The notes under the pieces are model-generated. The model ran no database searches. It had not been told where the DNA came from and saw only the letters and a list, made by a program, of their open reading frames with translations. The translations under genes were made by a program, and so were the position numbers. From Oscillospiraceae bacterium (GTDB taxonomy: Bacteria > Bacillota > Clostridia > Saccharofermentanales > Saccharofermentanaceae), in contig CACZML010000003.1 in assembly GCA_902782235.1 (NCBI GenBank), positions 1 to 42,064 of the forward strand: a DNA stretch of 42,064 nt, written 5' to 3'. Below, piece after piece: positions 10,082-18,565 of this stretch (its first letter is position 1; the number at the start of each line of letters is the position of its first letter).

Positions 10082-10974
10082 GAGGCAAAAGAGCGTAAAT
10101 GCTCTATATATTTCTCACCCAGTTCGCTTAACGTGCTGCCGTCGCGCGTAATATAGATGACAGAGGTCTTTTCCCTGCTGTCATAAGGGATTGCTGTATA
10201 GCTGCTGCCGTTTAATTCTTCACAGATAATGCCGGAACAAAGCGTATATCCGTTAACTCCGGTCATCAGATTCAACATAGTTCCGCGGTCATTGACCCTG
10301 ATTATGTTTCTCTTGGCAAACATGCTTACCGGTTCTTCCGACAGATAGATCGGCGCACCTTCTCCCTGTGTAAAAGTCAGGCACGGATATGCCTCCAGGT
10401 CTTTTTCTGTCACTCTCTTAGATTTTGCAAGTGGGTGCTTTGATGACAGATAAGCAAATACCTTGCAGTCAAAGAGCTTGTGATACTGAAGGTTGTTCGC
10501 CTTCAGATATTTGATCAGATAATTGCTGTTATATTCATCAATGTGTATTATGCCGATCTCGGATCTGAATGTTCTTACATCGTTTATGACATCCGATGTC
10601 TTTCCTTCATATATTGAGAAATCGAACTTGTCAGTACCGTAATTTGAAATCAGCTCAATATAAGATTTAACAGCAAATGTATAATGCTGCGTGGAAACAC
10701 CGAATCTTATCTTCTGTTCTTTGTCGATATACCGCTCTTTAAGCAGGTCGTATTGAGCTACGACCTGTCTCGCATAGACAATAAAATCAGCACCTTCTGC
10801 AGTGGTGGTAACACCTCTGTTGGAACGTTCAAATATAGTTATGCCTATCTCATCTTCGAGATCCTTTATAGCATCGGATATTGCCGGCTGTGATACATAG
10901 AAACGCTGTGCTGATTTATTTATCGACTTCTCATCTGCAGTAGTGATCGCATACATCAATTGCTGCAATGTCAT
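10078..10974 (-). CDS. LysR-family regulator 1 (LysR1)
   Basis: A 298-aa LysR-type activator with an N-terminal winged helix (TLQQLMYAITTADEKSINKS; FYVSQPAISDAIKDLEDEIG) and a C-terminal effector-binding domain. It is a paralogue of LysR2 at 13443-14357: both carry GVSTQHYxFAVK-type, FTQGEGAPIY/FEQGEGDPIY and GYTLCSGII segments, so they probably sense related ligands. It is third in the unit O-acetylhomoserine sulfhydrylase 1 / SDR / LysR1 and lies directly upstream of the nitrogenase-like operon, which it probably controls. The effector is unknown; O-acetylserine-type or organosulfur signals are plausible by analogy with CysB-like regulators. Confidence 0.88.
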   Translation of the reverse strand: MTLQQLMYAITTADEKSINKSAQRFYVSQPAISDAIKDLEDEIGITIFERSNRGVTTTAEGADFIVYARQVVAQYDLLKERYIDKEQKIRFGVSTQHYTFAVKSYIELISNYGTDKFDFSIYEGKTSDVINDVRTFRSEIGIIHIDEYNSNYLIKYLKANNLQYHKLFDCKVFAYLSSKHPLAKSKRVTEKDLEAYPCLTFTQGEGAPIYLSEEPVSMFAKRNIIRVNDRGTMLNLMTGVNGYTLCSGIICEELNGSSYTAIPYDSREKTSVIYITRDGSTLSELGEKYIEHLRSFAS

Positions 10975-11018
10975 GTCTAATTACCTCTGTTTAATATTCC
11001 ACAATGTCTTATCTTTTG

Positions 11019-11825
11019 TCAGCGTGTGAGAAGTCCTGCATCAAGAACAAACTGATTTCCGGTCATGTACCTTGCTTTATCGCTTGCTATATACTTAACT
11101 GCTTCAACTATATCCTCTGTCTCGATCCAAGGTGTCTTTAAGAGATTGCCTGCTGATCTTTCAGCGATCTCAATAGCTGTCGTTCCCTCAAGTTCTGCAA
11201 GTCCGTCGTTCATCGGTGTATTTACGCCTGTCGGATGCAGTGTAACGACTCTGATGCCATAAGGTGCAAGCTCTATTGCCTGGGATTTAGCAAGTCCCAC
11301 AAGGCCATGCTTGGAAGCCGAATAATGGCTCATGCGTCCGAATCCCCTGAGTCCTCCCACAGATGAGTTGTAAATTATCACGCCGCTCTTCTTTTCTATA
11401 AGATGCGGAATAACATATTTCGATACCAGGAAGCCTCCCTTGAGATTAACTTCAATGAGGGCATCCCACTGTTCCTCAGTAAGTTCCCATGAGTAACCGT
11501 AAGCAGCGATTCCGGCATTGCTGAACAGGATGTCTATTCCGCCGAACTCGTTTACTCCGCGGTCAACGGCCTCTTTTACGTCTGATGCCTTACGGACATC
11601 CCCTGCATAGATCAGGATCTTTCCTCCAACGGCTTCCACATCGCTCTTGAGCTTTTCGAGATCCTCATTGGATGATCTGTTATAAGCCGGATATTCTATC
11701 CTTGCTCCAAGATCGAAAGCGATAATGTTCGCGCCCTCTTGTGCAAAAGCTATTGCCACAGCTCTGCCCTGGCCTTTTGCGGCGCCGGTGATAAATATGG
11801 TTTTCCCTTCAAATTCACGTGACAT
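11019..11825 (-). CDS. SDR-family NAD(P)-dependent oxidoreductase
   Basis: Classical short-chain dehydrogenase, 268 aa: cofactor loop TGAAKGQGR (TGxxxGxG), NAG motif (LFSNAGIA), active-site Ser in IIYNSSVGG and YxxxK as YSASK. An insertion after the second strand (ARIEYPAYNRSSNEDL) resembles the carveol dehydrogenase/mycofactocin-coupled SDR subfamily. It is 18 bases after O-acetylhomoserine sulfhydrylase 1. In the R. rubrum methylthio-alkane pathway a dehydrogenase reduces (2-methylthio)acetaldehyde to 2-(methylthio)ethanol, the reductase substrate; that role here is only an inference. Confidence 0.88.
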   Translation of the reverse strand: MSREFEGKTIFITGAAKGQGRAVAIAFAQEGANIIAFDLGARIEYPAYNRSSNEDLEKLKSDVEAVGGKILIYAGDVRKASDVKEAVDRGVNEFGGIDILFSNAGIAAYGYSWELTEEQWDALIEVNLKGGFLVSKYVIPHLIEKKSGVIIYNSSVGGLRGFGRMSHYSASKHGLVGLAKSQAIELAPYGIRVVTLHPTGVNTPMNDGLAELEGTTAIEIAERSAGNLLKTPWIETEDIVEAVKYIASDKARYMTGNQFVLDAGLLTR

Positions 11826-11843
11826 GTTCTTACGCCTCCTTCA

Positions 11844-13142
11844 TCAGGCAAAAGCCTTTTCGAAGGCCTGTGTAAGATCGCTTATGAGATCTTCTGCGTC
11901 TTCAAGACCAATAGACAGTCTGATAAGGTTAGCCGGAACATCAGCAAGTTCAAGCTGATCGGGTTCAAGCTCAGTATGAGTATTTTCCGGCGGATTTGTG
12001 ATGAGTGATCTTACATCGCCGATATTTACGTGATAGTTAAAGTTCTTAAGAGATTTGATAAATATGCCTTCCTGCTCTCTGGTACCCTTAAAACCGAATG
12101 AGAGAAGTGCTCCGGGGCCCTTAGGGAAATCCCTGTCAGCTAAATCTTTAAACTGGCTTCCCTTTGCATATGGATATCTTACAAACTCTACCTCATCACG
12201 GCTCTCAAGGAATTCAACGACCTTTCTTACTGTCTGGATCTTCTTATCAAGTCTTACTGAAAGCGTTGATAAGCCCTGAAGAACAAGATAAGACTCGAAA
12301 GAACCTAAAGCACCGCCGAAAAACTCAGTGAAGAAGATCTTAAGGGATGCAATAACAGGTGCACCGGGAATGAACTCAACAGCGCTTCTCTTATTATTCT
12401 GAAGATCTCTCATCTTCCAGCTCTTCTCATAGAACTGGGGATACTTCTTCTCATCGAACGGGAAGTCACCCTTCTCAACAACGATTCCTGCAATTACATT
12501 GCCGTGACCGTTGATCTCCTTGGTTGCAGAGTAAACGATAATGTCTGCGCCATGCTCGAAAGGTCTGTAGAGATACGGTGTAGCTACTGTATTGTCTACG
12601 ACAACTGGCACGCCATGTTCATGTGCGATCTTTGCGATAGCATCGATATCATAAAGTTCGATATTAGGGTTGCTGATGGACTCAAGGTATACCGCTCTTG
12701 TATTCTCATCGATAAGTTCACCATATGCTGCGGGATTTGTTCTGTCCTTAACAAATCTCGTATCCACGCCGTACTTAGGCAGGAATTCTGCAAGATCTAA
12801 CTGTGCCGCACCGTAAAGTGATGAACCGGCAACGATATTGCCGCCACCTTGTGCAAGTAAAAGAAGCGTATATGTAATAGCAGCCATTCCTGAAGAAAGT
12901 GCTACTGCAGCCTTGCCTCCGTCAAGTTCTGCTATCCTCGTCTCAAGGATCGATCCTGTCGGAGTGCCCACTCTGGAATAGATACCGCCTGCCTCTGCAC
13001 CGGTCCAGAGTCTTCTTGTTCTGTCGATATCGTGAAGATCGAATGAAGCGGTCTGATAGATGGGCGGTACTACCGAATTAAAGTGCTCTGATGATTCATA
13101 TCCTGCTCTTATAGCCTTTGCGCTGAAACTGTTTTCTGACAT
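11844..13142 (-). CDS. O-acetylhomoserine sulfhydrylase 1 (PLP enzyme)
   Basis: Cys/Met-metabolism PLP enzyme of 432 aa, the length of O-acetylhomoserine aminocarboxypropyltransferase rather than the shorter cystathionine enzymes. The PLP lysine is K208 in VYSATKEINGHGN; the cofactor Asp lies in VVVDNTVATPY. It would add sulfide or methanethiol to O-acetylhomoserine, giving homocysteine or methionine, and so could capture methanethiol from the nitrogenase-like enzyme. A GGAGG site precedes the ATG. Expression appears controlled by the leader peptide and terminator directly upstream. It heads the unit with SDR and LysR1. Confidence 0.92.
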   Translation of the reverse strand: MSENSFSAKAIRAGYESSEHFNSVVPPIYQTASFDLHDIDRTRRLWTGAEAGGIYSRVGTPTGSILETRIAELDGGKAAVALSSGMAAITYTLLLLAQGGGNIVAGSSLYGAAQLDLAEFLPKYGVDTRFVKDRTNPAAYGELIDENTRAVYLESISNPNIELYDIDAIAKIAHEHGVPVVVDNTVATPYLYRPFEHGADIIVYSATKEINGHGNVIAGIVVEKGDFPFDEKKYPQFYEKSWKMRDLQNNKRSAVEFIPGAPVIASLKIFFTEFFGGALGSFESYLVLQGLSTLSVRLDKKIQTVRKVVEFLESRDEVEFVRYPYAKGSQFKDLADRDFPKGPGALLSFGFKGTREQEGIFIKSLKNFNYHVNIGDVRSLITNPPENTHTELEPDQLELADVPANLIRLSIGLEDAEDLISDLTQAFEKAFA

Positions 13143-13184
13143 TGTTATATCCTCCTGATAATGTGTGTTTTCGAAATAAAAAAA

Positions 13185-13211
13185 GCCCGGGGGCTTGTTG
13201 AACTCCCGGGC
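13185..13211 (-). terminator. attenuator terminator before O-acetylhomoserine sulfhydrylase 1
   Basis: In the minus-strand transcript GCCCGGG (13211-13205) pairs with CCCGGGC (13191-13185), followed by seven U then AUUU. The 5' arm extended to GCCCGGGAGUU (13211-13201) is perfectly complementary over 11 bases to AACUCCCGGGC at 13294-13284 inside the leader-peptide codons, which would form an antiterminator. The two structures exclude each other. Confidence 0.8.
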
Positions 13212-13243
13212 CAGATAAAGTTAAGTGTATCTTGTATTAAAGC

Positions 13244-13339
13244 TTATTTTAAACATCGACATGACACACCGGTCAATCCATTTGCCCGGGAGTTAAGCAT
13301 TCGACAACACATCATGATGTTTGCTGAAATGCGGTTCAT
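13244..13339 (-). CDS. Met/Cys-rich leader peptide (31 aa)
   Basis: Short frame from ATG at 13339 to TAA at 13246-13244, with AAAGGAGA ending 7 bases upstream. Residues 9-14 read Met-Met-Cys-Cys-Arg-Met, and Cys27 and Cys29 follow. Codons 16-19 (AAC TCC CGG GC) are the antiterminator arm. The peptide lies between a strong promoter and the terminator preceding a methionine/homocysteine synthesis gene, so ribosome stalling at scarce Met- or Cys-tRNA is the likely signal. One caveat: the stop codon lies about 40 bases beyond the antiterminator arm, so the simple scheme of a ribosome covering the arm at termination does not apply. Confidence 0.72.
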   Translation of the reverse strand: MNRISANIMMCCRMLNSRANGLTGVSCRCLK

Positions 13340-13370
13340 ATCATGTCTCCTTTTCTGAAAGTATGATGGA

Positions 13371-13404
13371 ATATTAACTGAATTTACCTACTATGTCAAT
13401 GGGT
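13371..13404 (-). promoter_or_regulatory. promoter of leader / O-acetylhomoserine sulfhydrylase 1 with overlapping dyad
   Basis: -35 TTGACA (13399-13394), 17-bp spacer, -10 TAATAT (13376-13371): near-consensus, with a start near 13364. The -35 lies inside a dyad TTACC-N13-GGTAA. Read on the plus strand, 13386-13404 is ACCTACTATGTCAATGGGT, which resembles sequence at the cysE -35 and the dyad before the D-like gene. No LysR box is evident at -66. Confidence 0.7.
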
Positions 13405-13442
13405 AATTTCTTTCCTCATGATTATCGTATATAGATTACTTC

Positions 13443-14357
13443 TTAATCTATATTCAGTATCTTTTTTACTTCCTGAATATAACCTTCCGTGAGCGAAGTG
13501 ATCTCAATATTGTTCTTGATGATATACCCAATATGCATAACCGCATCATCGTCATCTCCCCTGAAGCGGATCATCTTATATTGCTGGCCGTTGATATCAT
13601 CTAAGATTATTCCCGAACACAGAGTATAGCCGTTCAGTTCAGTCATCAGATTCAGACCCGATGCTCTGTCACAAACCTTGATCCTTCTGGGATAATCCTT
13701 CTCGGCAAGTATCTCCTCTGAATAGTAAATGGGATCGCCTTCGCCCTGCTCAAATGCGAGACAAGGATACGGTGCGAGATCTTCCATTGTGAGTTCGTCC
13801 GCATCAGCAAGAGGGTGATCTTTTGCTATATACACACATGCTTTGCAGTCAATTAGATGAACAAAGCGGAGGTCATTGTCTCGGAGTTTCTTCTCTATTA
13901 CCTTACGGTTATATTCGCTTATAAAAAGGATTCCGATATCGCTCTTCATTGAACCGACATCATCTATTACATCACGCGTCGTTGTCTCCCTGAAAACAAA
14001 CTCATACTTCTTCAGGTCAAAATCTTTTATCAGCTCAGCGAAAGCTTTTACGGCAAATGAATAATGCTGTGTTGATATGCCGAATTTTCTTTTCCGTTCA
14101 CCGGCATTTCCGAAATGGTCTTTAAGAATATCGTATTGCTGACTGATCTGTTTTGCATACACGATAAAATCTCTTCCGTCGGGTGTAAGTGTCATTCCTT
14201 TACCTGACCTGACAAAAAGAGATATCCCCAGCTCATTCTCGAGCTCTTTAATTGCTTTTGTAAGTGTAGGTTGTGTAATAAACAGATCTTCTGCCGCACG
14301 GTTCATAGAGCCGACTTCAGAGATCGTAATTGCGTAAACCAATTGTTGTATCGTCAT
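13443..14357 (-). CDS. LysR-family regulator 2 (LysR2)
   Basis: A 304-aa LysR-type regulator, paralogous to LysR1, with winged helix (FITQPTLTKAIKELENELG) and effector domain (GISTQHYSFAVKAF, FEQGEGDPIYYSEE, ELNGYTLCSGIILDD). It lies downstream of the importer/exporter operon and has its own promoter with a LysR box centred at -66, implying autoregulation. Together the two paralogues bracket the O-acetylhomoserine sulfhydrylase/SDR unit. Which one controls which promoter cannot be told from sequence. Confidence 0.88.
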   Translation of the reverse strand: MTIQQLVYAITISEVGSMNRAAEDLFITQPTLTKAIKELENELGISLFVRSGKGMTLTPDGRDFIVYAKQISQQYDILKDHFGNAGERKRKFGISTQHYSFAVKAFAELIKDFDLKKYEFVFRETTTRDVIDDVGSMKSDIGILFISEYNRKVIEKKLRDNDLRFVHLIDCKACVYIAKDHPLADADELTMEDLAPYPCLAFEQGEGDPIYYSEEILAEKDYPRRIKVCDRASGLNLMTELNGYTLCSGIILDDINGQQYKMIRFRGDDDDAVMHIGYIIKNNIEITSLTEGYIQEVKKILNID

Positions 14358-14388
14358 ATTCCGGTCATCCTTAGGATTTGATTACAAG

Positions 14389-14456
14389 ATTGTATTGCAA
14401 ATCAGGAAAACCAAGAAATACTCATTTCCGATAACCAAATATAACTTTTAGTTATA
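14389..14456 (-). promoter_or_regulatory. promoter and LysR box of LysR2
   Basis: A perfect dyad TATAAC-N5-GTTATA (14440-14456; core ATAAC-N5-GTTAT, T-N11-A) is centred 66 bp upstream of a start predicted from -10 TACAAT (14394-14389). No good -35 is visible, as expected for an activator-dependent promoter. ATAACCAA nearby recurs beside the box of the nitrogenase-like operon. Confidence 0.55.
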
Positions 14457-14467
14457 GGGTTCAATAA

Positions 14468-15142
14468 CTATCTGTTCTCCGGAGCAAGCCTCCCATGCGA
14501 CATATTGAGGACTTTTGAAGCATAGTCCAATGTCTCCCTCTGATGTGTCACGACTACAACAGCCGTCCCTTCACCTGAAATATCCTTAAATATTTCCATA
14601 ACTTTCGATGTATTGTCACGGTCAAGATTTCCTGTCGGTTCATCAGCAATGATCACCGCGGGTTTATTGATTACGGCTCTGGCTATAGTTACTCTTCTCA
14701 TCTCCCCGCCCGATAATTCCGAAGGATACACATCAAGAAGATCTGTGATGCCCAGTTTCTCAGCCAGCTCAATTAACCTTTCCTTAGGCGGTTCCTCTTT
14801 TCCGCCTATAACATAAGGGAAAAGAATATTCTCTCTGACAGTAAGCGAAGTCAGAAGACTGTCTCCCTGCGGAATATACTTGATCTTCTCATTTCTTATC
14901 TCAGAAAGTCTCTTGTCATCGAAGGTGCTGATATCCTCACCGTCAAAAAGGACAGTTCCAGACTCAGGCTTCGTCAGGCCGAGAAGGAGATTAAGAAGCG
15001 TTGTTTTCCCGCTTCCGGACTCACCTGTAATGATGATGAATTCACCCTTATTAATTTGAATATCAACGTCATCTACAGCCCGGAAAGTCTTTCCGCGCCT
15101 TTCGTATTCTTTTACAAGTTTCTCGGAACAAAGATATTCCAT
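14468..15142 (-). CDS. ABC transporter ATPase, LolD/MacB type
   Basis: ATP-binding subunit with Walker A GESGSGKT, signature LSGGEMRR and Walker B VIIADEPTGNLD, the pattern of the LolD/MacB/FtsE class that works with FtsX-type permeases. ATG at 15142 is preferred over GTG at 15151 because it has better spacing from GGGTGA and follows the permease stop by one base. It is last in a six-gene run with the importer genes. Substrate unknown; such pairs usually export or extract lipids, peptides or drugs, or act as mechanotransmitters. Confidence 0.88.
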   Translation of the reverse strand: MEYLCSEKLVKEYERRGKTFRAVDDVDIQINKGEFIIITGESGSGKTTLLNLLLGLTKPESGTVLFDGEDISTFDDKRLSEIRNEKIKYIPQGDSLLTSLTVRENILFPYVIGGKEEPPKERLIELAEKLGITDLLDVYPSELSGGEMRRVTIARAVINKPAVIIADEPTGNLDRDNTSKVMEIFKDISGEGTAVVVVTHQRETLDYASKVLNMSHGRLAPENR

Positions 15143-15143
15143 A

Positions 15144-16352
15144 TTATTCACCCGCCCTCATTGTGTAATAAGTCTCTGCATGAGAAAGACTTAACGTTGA
15201 CAGGAACGATGCCAGAGAACTTAAAAGGACAGTCACGGCAACTCCCAAAAGCCCATACAAAATGACTACCGGCAAGGGCGACATAAGATAAGGAACATCA
15301 AGTGAATTCTCAATGAGGCGGTTAAACGGAAATACTGTAAGTATACCCGCCAAAAGGCCAGCTGCGCCGCCTGCAGCACCGATGATCAGGCCCTCGGTCA
15401 GTGATGAGACACAGATCTTTGAAGATGACATACCAAGGATCCTTAATATTGCAAATTCTTTCTTCCTCTCATGGAAGATAACGGAAAAGAAAAGGATCAT
15501 GGTAACGAATGAAAAGACAAGAAGCACTGTAAGCGTAACATTTATAAGCCTGTCTACCGAACCGAGCTTTACTGAAAGATCATTGATCAGTTTGTCAGTT
15601 TCAATAAACTTAATGCCTTCAGCTTTGCCGTAGATTTCTTTTTCGATACCGGTAATGTCGGCATTCTCACTGACACGGATAAGAACAGTTGATACAAACG
15701 CTCCGTCATCTTCCGGATTAATAAACTGATATCCCTTTTCCTTTGCATCGGAGAGGATCTCATGCATTGTATCTCTGGTCATGAACACAGAATGATCGAG
15801 TCCTGTTGCTGTCTCACCGAGCTTACCTGCAACTGGATACTCACTTCCGTAGAACTTCACTTTTCCGTCCGGCAAAGGAGTAACTTCACTGCCGATGATC
15901 ACGCTTCCTTTTTCCACTTCATCCGTGATCCTCTCGTCGATCCAGGGATCGATAACAAAATCAGTATCCGGATCGTAAGCTATCAGCTGAACCCTTGTCG
16001 AGCAGCAATCAGAGGACAGAGAAGTAAAATAGAACTGGCTCGTTGCACATTCCACGCCTTCGATATCAAGAAGAGCCTGAGCTACCGAAATGTCCATATA
16101 GAAAAACTCAGGTTCGCCTGTAAGCAGAATGTTCCTGGCCTTCACTTCCGAAGACTCCGGAACGATCATGAGATCTGCTCCCATACGCTCCTGCATCCTG
16201 GTCATGCCGTTATTAAGCGATCCTTTCAGCACGCTTCCTACGAACAAAGCATAAGAACCGATAAGAGCAGCAAGCATCAGGCAAAAAGACCTGTACGGTC
16301 TTTTCCTGATGTTCTTAATGCCAAAGTCCAGATTTCCTTTAAAGTTACTCAT
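15144..16352 (-). CDS. FtsX-type ABC transporter permease (MacB-like)
   Basis: A 402-aa membrane protein with an N-terminal transmembrane segment (SFCLMLAALIGSYALFVGS), a large external domain (about 45-260) with a Cys pair (DCCSTRV), and three C-terminal membrane segments (INVTLTVLLVFSFVTMILFF; LIIGAAGGAAGLLAGILTV; VVILYGLLGVAVTVLLSSL), the FtsX/MacB topology. Partner of the next ATPase gene. The stop-start arrangement links it to the DUF4418 gene upstream. Confidence 0.85.
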   Translation of the reverse strand: MSNFKGNLDFGIKNIRKRPYRSFCLMLAALIGSYALFVGSVLKGSLNNGMTRMQERMGADLMIVPESSEVKARNILLTGEPEFFYMDISVAQALLDIEGVECATSQFYFTSLSSDCCSTRVQLIAYDPDTDFVIDPWIDERITDEVEKGSVIIGSEVTPLPDGKVKFYGSEYPVAGKLGETATGLDHSVFMTRDTMHEILSDAKEKGYQFINPEDDGAFVSTVLIRVSENADITGIEKEIYGKAEGIKFIETDKLINDLSVKLGSVDRLINVTLTVLLVFSFVTMILFFSVIFHERKKEFAILRILGMSSSKICVSSLTEGLIIGAAGGAAGLLAGILTVFPFNRLIENSLDVPYLMSPLPVVILYGLLGVAVTVLLSSLASFLSTLSLSHAETYYTMRAGE

Positions 16353-16353
16353 C

Positions 16354-16758
16354 TCAAGCTTTTTTCTTAGATGTCAGATAAAGAGCTGTGTGGATAAGCG
16401 CCACAACAACGATCAATGCTCCCGCAATGATAAGAGCGGGCTTTGTTCCTGAGTGGCAAGGCATGTCAGCTGAACCGCATACACCGATAACCACAGTGGG
16501 AATAAGGATCACAAGCACACCGTTTATCGCTGAAGCAACCGAATAAGCTGCCGCAGCTGCCTTCTCTTTTGTCAGAATGATGAGCACTCCTAAAACTAAT
16601 GTGGCAATACCTATTGCGACCTCTGTCTGCGATGTCCAATGGCACTTCATGAACTTTCCGTCCATTGCTTCACATACTTTAAAGATCACTGTCGGAATAA
16701 GAGCTGTGATAAGCCCTAAGACTGCAATTACAATACCTGTTATTTTTGATTTATTCAT
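16354..16758 (-). CDS. DUF4418-like membrane protein
   Basis: A 134-aa protein with four membrane segments (ITGIVIAVLGLITALIPTVI; VAIGIATLVLGVLIILT; VASAINGVLVILIPTVVIGV; LIIAGALIVVVALIHTALYL). It has CHW and PCHSGTKPAL segments plus further Cys residues outside the helices, as in DUF4418 proteins found next to MacB-like exporters in Clostridia. It is immediately upstream of the FtsX-type permease, likely as an accessory subunit. Function unknown. Confidence 0.72.
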   Translation of the reverse strand: MNKSKITGIVIAVLGLITALIPTVIFKVCEAMDGKFMKCHWTSQTEVAIGIATLVLGVLIILTKEKAAAAAYSVASAINGVLVILIPTVVIGVCGSADMPCHSGTKPALIIAGALIVVVALIHTALYLTSKKKA

Positions 16759-16775
16759 TTTAAAAATTTCCTTTA

Positions 16776-17576
16776 TTAAATGTTGTATTCCGGTTCAGGA
16801 TGAGCCGTAGCAAGATCAAATTCCTGGAGAAGTTTTCTTCGCATCGCAAGGAATTCAGCTTCGCCTCTCTGTCTCGGATGAGGAATATTAACCTCAATGA
16901 TGTTACTTATCTTTCCGGGTCTGGGAGTCATAATTACAATCCTGTCAGAAAGATATATAGCTTCGTCTATATCATGGGTTACGAGAACCATCGTAATACC
17001 ATTAAACTTATGCAGTTCCAGGAGCTTATCCTGGATATCGGCACGGGTAAAAGAATCCAGTGCGCCCATCGGTTCATCGAGAAGAAGCATTTTCGGATCA
17101 TTTATCAATGTCCTGGCAATTGCCACTCTCTGAGCCATTCCTCCGCTTATCTGATAAGGATATGAATCCTCGAATCCATTAAGTCCGACAAGCTCAATAT
17201 ATTTGGGCACTTCAGACTTTTTCTCTTTATAGATCTTTCTTGTTTTAAGACCGTATGCAATATTCTGTTCAACAGTAAGCCAGTTAAACAGACCACCCTG
17301 CTGAAAAACATATCCGCGCTCAGGATCCGGTTTTGTGATCTTATGATCATCCATAACGATCGAACCTGAGTCAGGCTTATCAAGGCCTGCTATCGAACGG
17401 AGCAAAGTTGTCTTGCCGCATCCGCTTGCGCCAATGATTGAAATGAATTCTCCGCGTTTAACGTTCAGACTTACGTCCTCAAGGGCTTCAACATCTGCGC
17501 CGTCATCATCCTTATATATGCGGCGGAGGTTCTTGATCTTAAGAATGTAATCTTCTTTTTCAATCTGTTCAGCCAT
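16776..17576 (-). CDS. ABC importer ATPase, SsuB/TauB type
   Basis: ATP-binding subunit: Walker A GASGCGKT, Q-loop FQQGGLFNWLTVEQN, signature ISGGMAQR, Walker B LLLDEPMGALD and switch His in LVTHDIDEA. The FQQ...LFxWxTVxxN segment is typical of nitrate/sulfonate/taurine importers. The ATG at 17576 is chosen because it overlaps the permease stop codon (TAATG); an upstream ATG at 17600 has no ribosome site. It powers the permease and binding protein encoded just upstream. Confidence 0.88.
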   Translation of the reverse strand: MAEQIEKEDYILKIKNLRRIYKDDDGADVEALEDVSLNVKRGEFISIIGASGCGKTTLLRSIAGLDKPDSGSIVMDDHKITKPDPERGYVFQQGGLFNWLTVEQNIAYGLKTRKIYKEKKSEVPKYIELVGLNGFEDSYPYQISGGMAQRVAIARTLINDPKMLLLDEPMGALDSFTRADIQDKLLELHKFNGITMVLVTHDIDEAIYLSDRIVIMTPRPGKISNIIEVNIPHPRQRGEAEFLAMRRKLLQEFDLATAHPEPEYNI

Positions 17577-18565
17577 TATCTTACGAGTCCCTTCTGCCAT
17601 CTTAAGGCGTATTTTTCCACCCTCTCAAGGATTGCAGTGATGAAGCTGAACAATACAGCCATTACAACAATTGCAGCAAAAACCTTGTAGTATGCGCTCC
17701 ACACTTTGGAGAGATTGATGTAATATCCGAGTCCGCCAGGCTGTCCCATCATCTCCGCCATTACAAGGGTTGTGAACGCGAATGCATTTGCTGTCGATAT
17801 GCCTGTAAAGATCTGCGGCAGAGCATGCGGAACGGCTACTCTGAATACCAGATCCAATGTGTTCGAACCCAATGTTCTTGCTGCTTCGAACTGAACCTTC
17901 GGTGTCGACTTGATTCCCTGTGATGTAAGGCTTGTTACCGGGAACCAGACACAAATAACAATAAGGAATACCGCAGCGGCAAAAGGTGTCGGAAGAAGCG
18001 TTAAAGCAAATGGCATCCATGCTACTGCCGGGATTACGCCCGTAACCTTAAGTACGGGCGTGACCCAGTAGTATACCTTTGGAAACCAGCCAACGAGAAT
18101 GCCGGTTCCAACTCCGAATACCACTCCAAGGGCAAATCCTGCAGCATAAAGCCTTAAAGAATAAAGTGTATTCTCCAGCACGAACTGAGGTTCGATGAGA
18201 AACGCTTCAACGATACCTGCAGGTCCCGGAAAAAACGGCTGAGGCAGTAATTGCCATTTAGTTCCGAGAATGTCCCAAACCAGAAGTGCTATTCCTGATG
18301 CAAACCTTATTGGTGCACCCTTAACGTATTTCTTCCATTTGTCGTGATCTTTTAATGAGATAAGACCTGACACAAGAAATATTGCCGATAAGACTATGAG
18401 AACAGCTCTGTAAGTACTGTTAATATCTACAGTTATTCCTGCAACAGAATATTCTGTTATCTCAACATCAGCGGTGATCGGGATCAGGGCATTAAGAAGC
18501 GCCGCGATCAGGAATCCTGTTATTGATAAGGAAAAGCCGTAAACGATTGAACTCTTCTTAATCAT
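17576..18565 (-). CDS. ABC importer permease, SsuC/TauC type
   Basis: A 329-aa membrane protein. The N-terminal part has two or more extra helices (residues 1-100) not seen in minimal SsuC proteins. The rest is the BPD_transp_1 domain with a permease-ATPase coupling segment EAARTLGSNTLDLVFRVAVP and helices such as FALGVVFGVGTGILVGWF and VFAAIVVMAVLFSFITAIL. It overlaps the binding-protein gene by four bases. Family substrates are sulfonates, taurine, nitrate or thiamine precursors; the surroundings favour an organosulfur compound. Confidence 0.88.
   Translation of the reverse strand: MIKKSSIVYGFSLSITGFLIAALLNALIPITADVEITEYSVAGITVDINSTYRAVLIVLSAIFLVSGLISLKDHDKWKKYVKGAPIRFASGIALLVWDILGTKWQLLPQPFFPGPAGIVEAFLIEPQFVLENTLYSLRLYAAGFALGVVFGVGTGILVGWFPKVYYWVTPVLKVTGVIPAVAWMPFALTLLPTPFAAAVFLIVICVWFPVTSLTSQGIKSTPKVQFEAARTLGSNTLDLVFRVAVPHALPQIFTGISTANAFAFTTLVMAEMMGQPGGLGYYINLSKVWSAYYKVFAAIVVMAVLFSFITAILERVEKYALRWQKGLVR

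Noticed and set aside
13143..13442. SAM (S-box) riboswitch or T-box before O-acetylhomoserine sulfhydrylase 1
   Set aside because: Neither the conserved S-box core nor the T-box sequence is present. A translated leader with a good ribosome site and overlapping antiterminator explains the region better.
15762..16370. Long plus-strand open frame (about 200 codons) opposite the FtsX-type permease
   Set aside because: Shadow frame: no ribosome site, no domain sense, and the minus-strand gene has clear membrane and family features.
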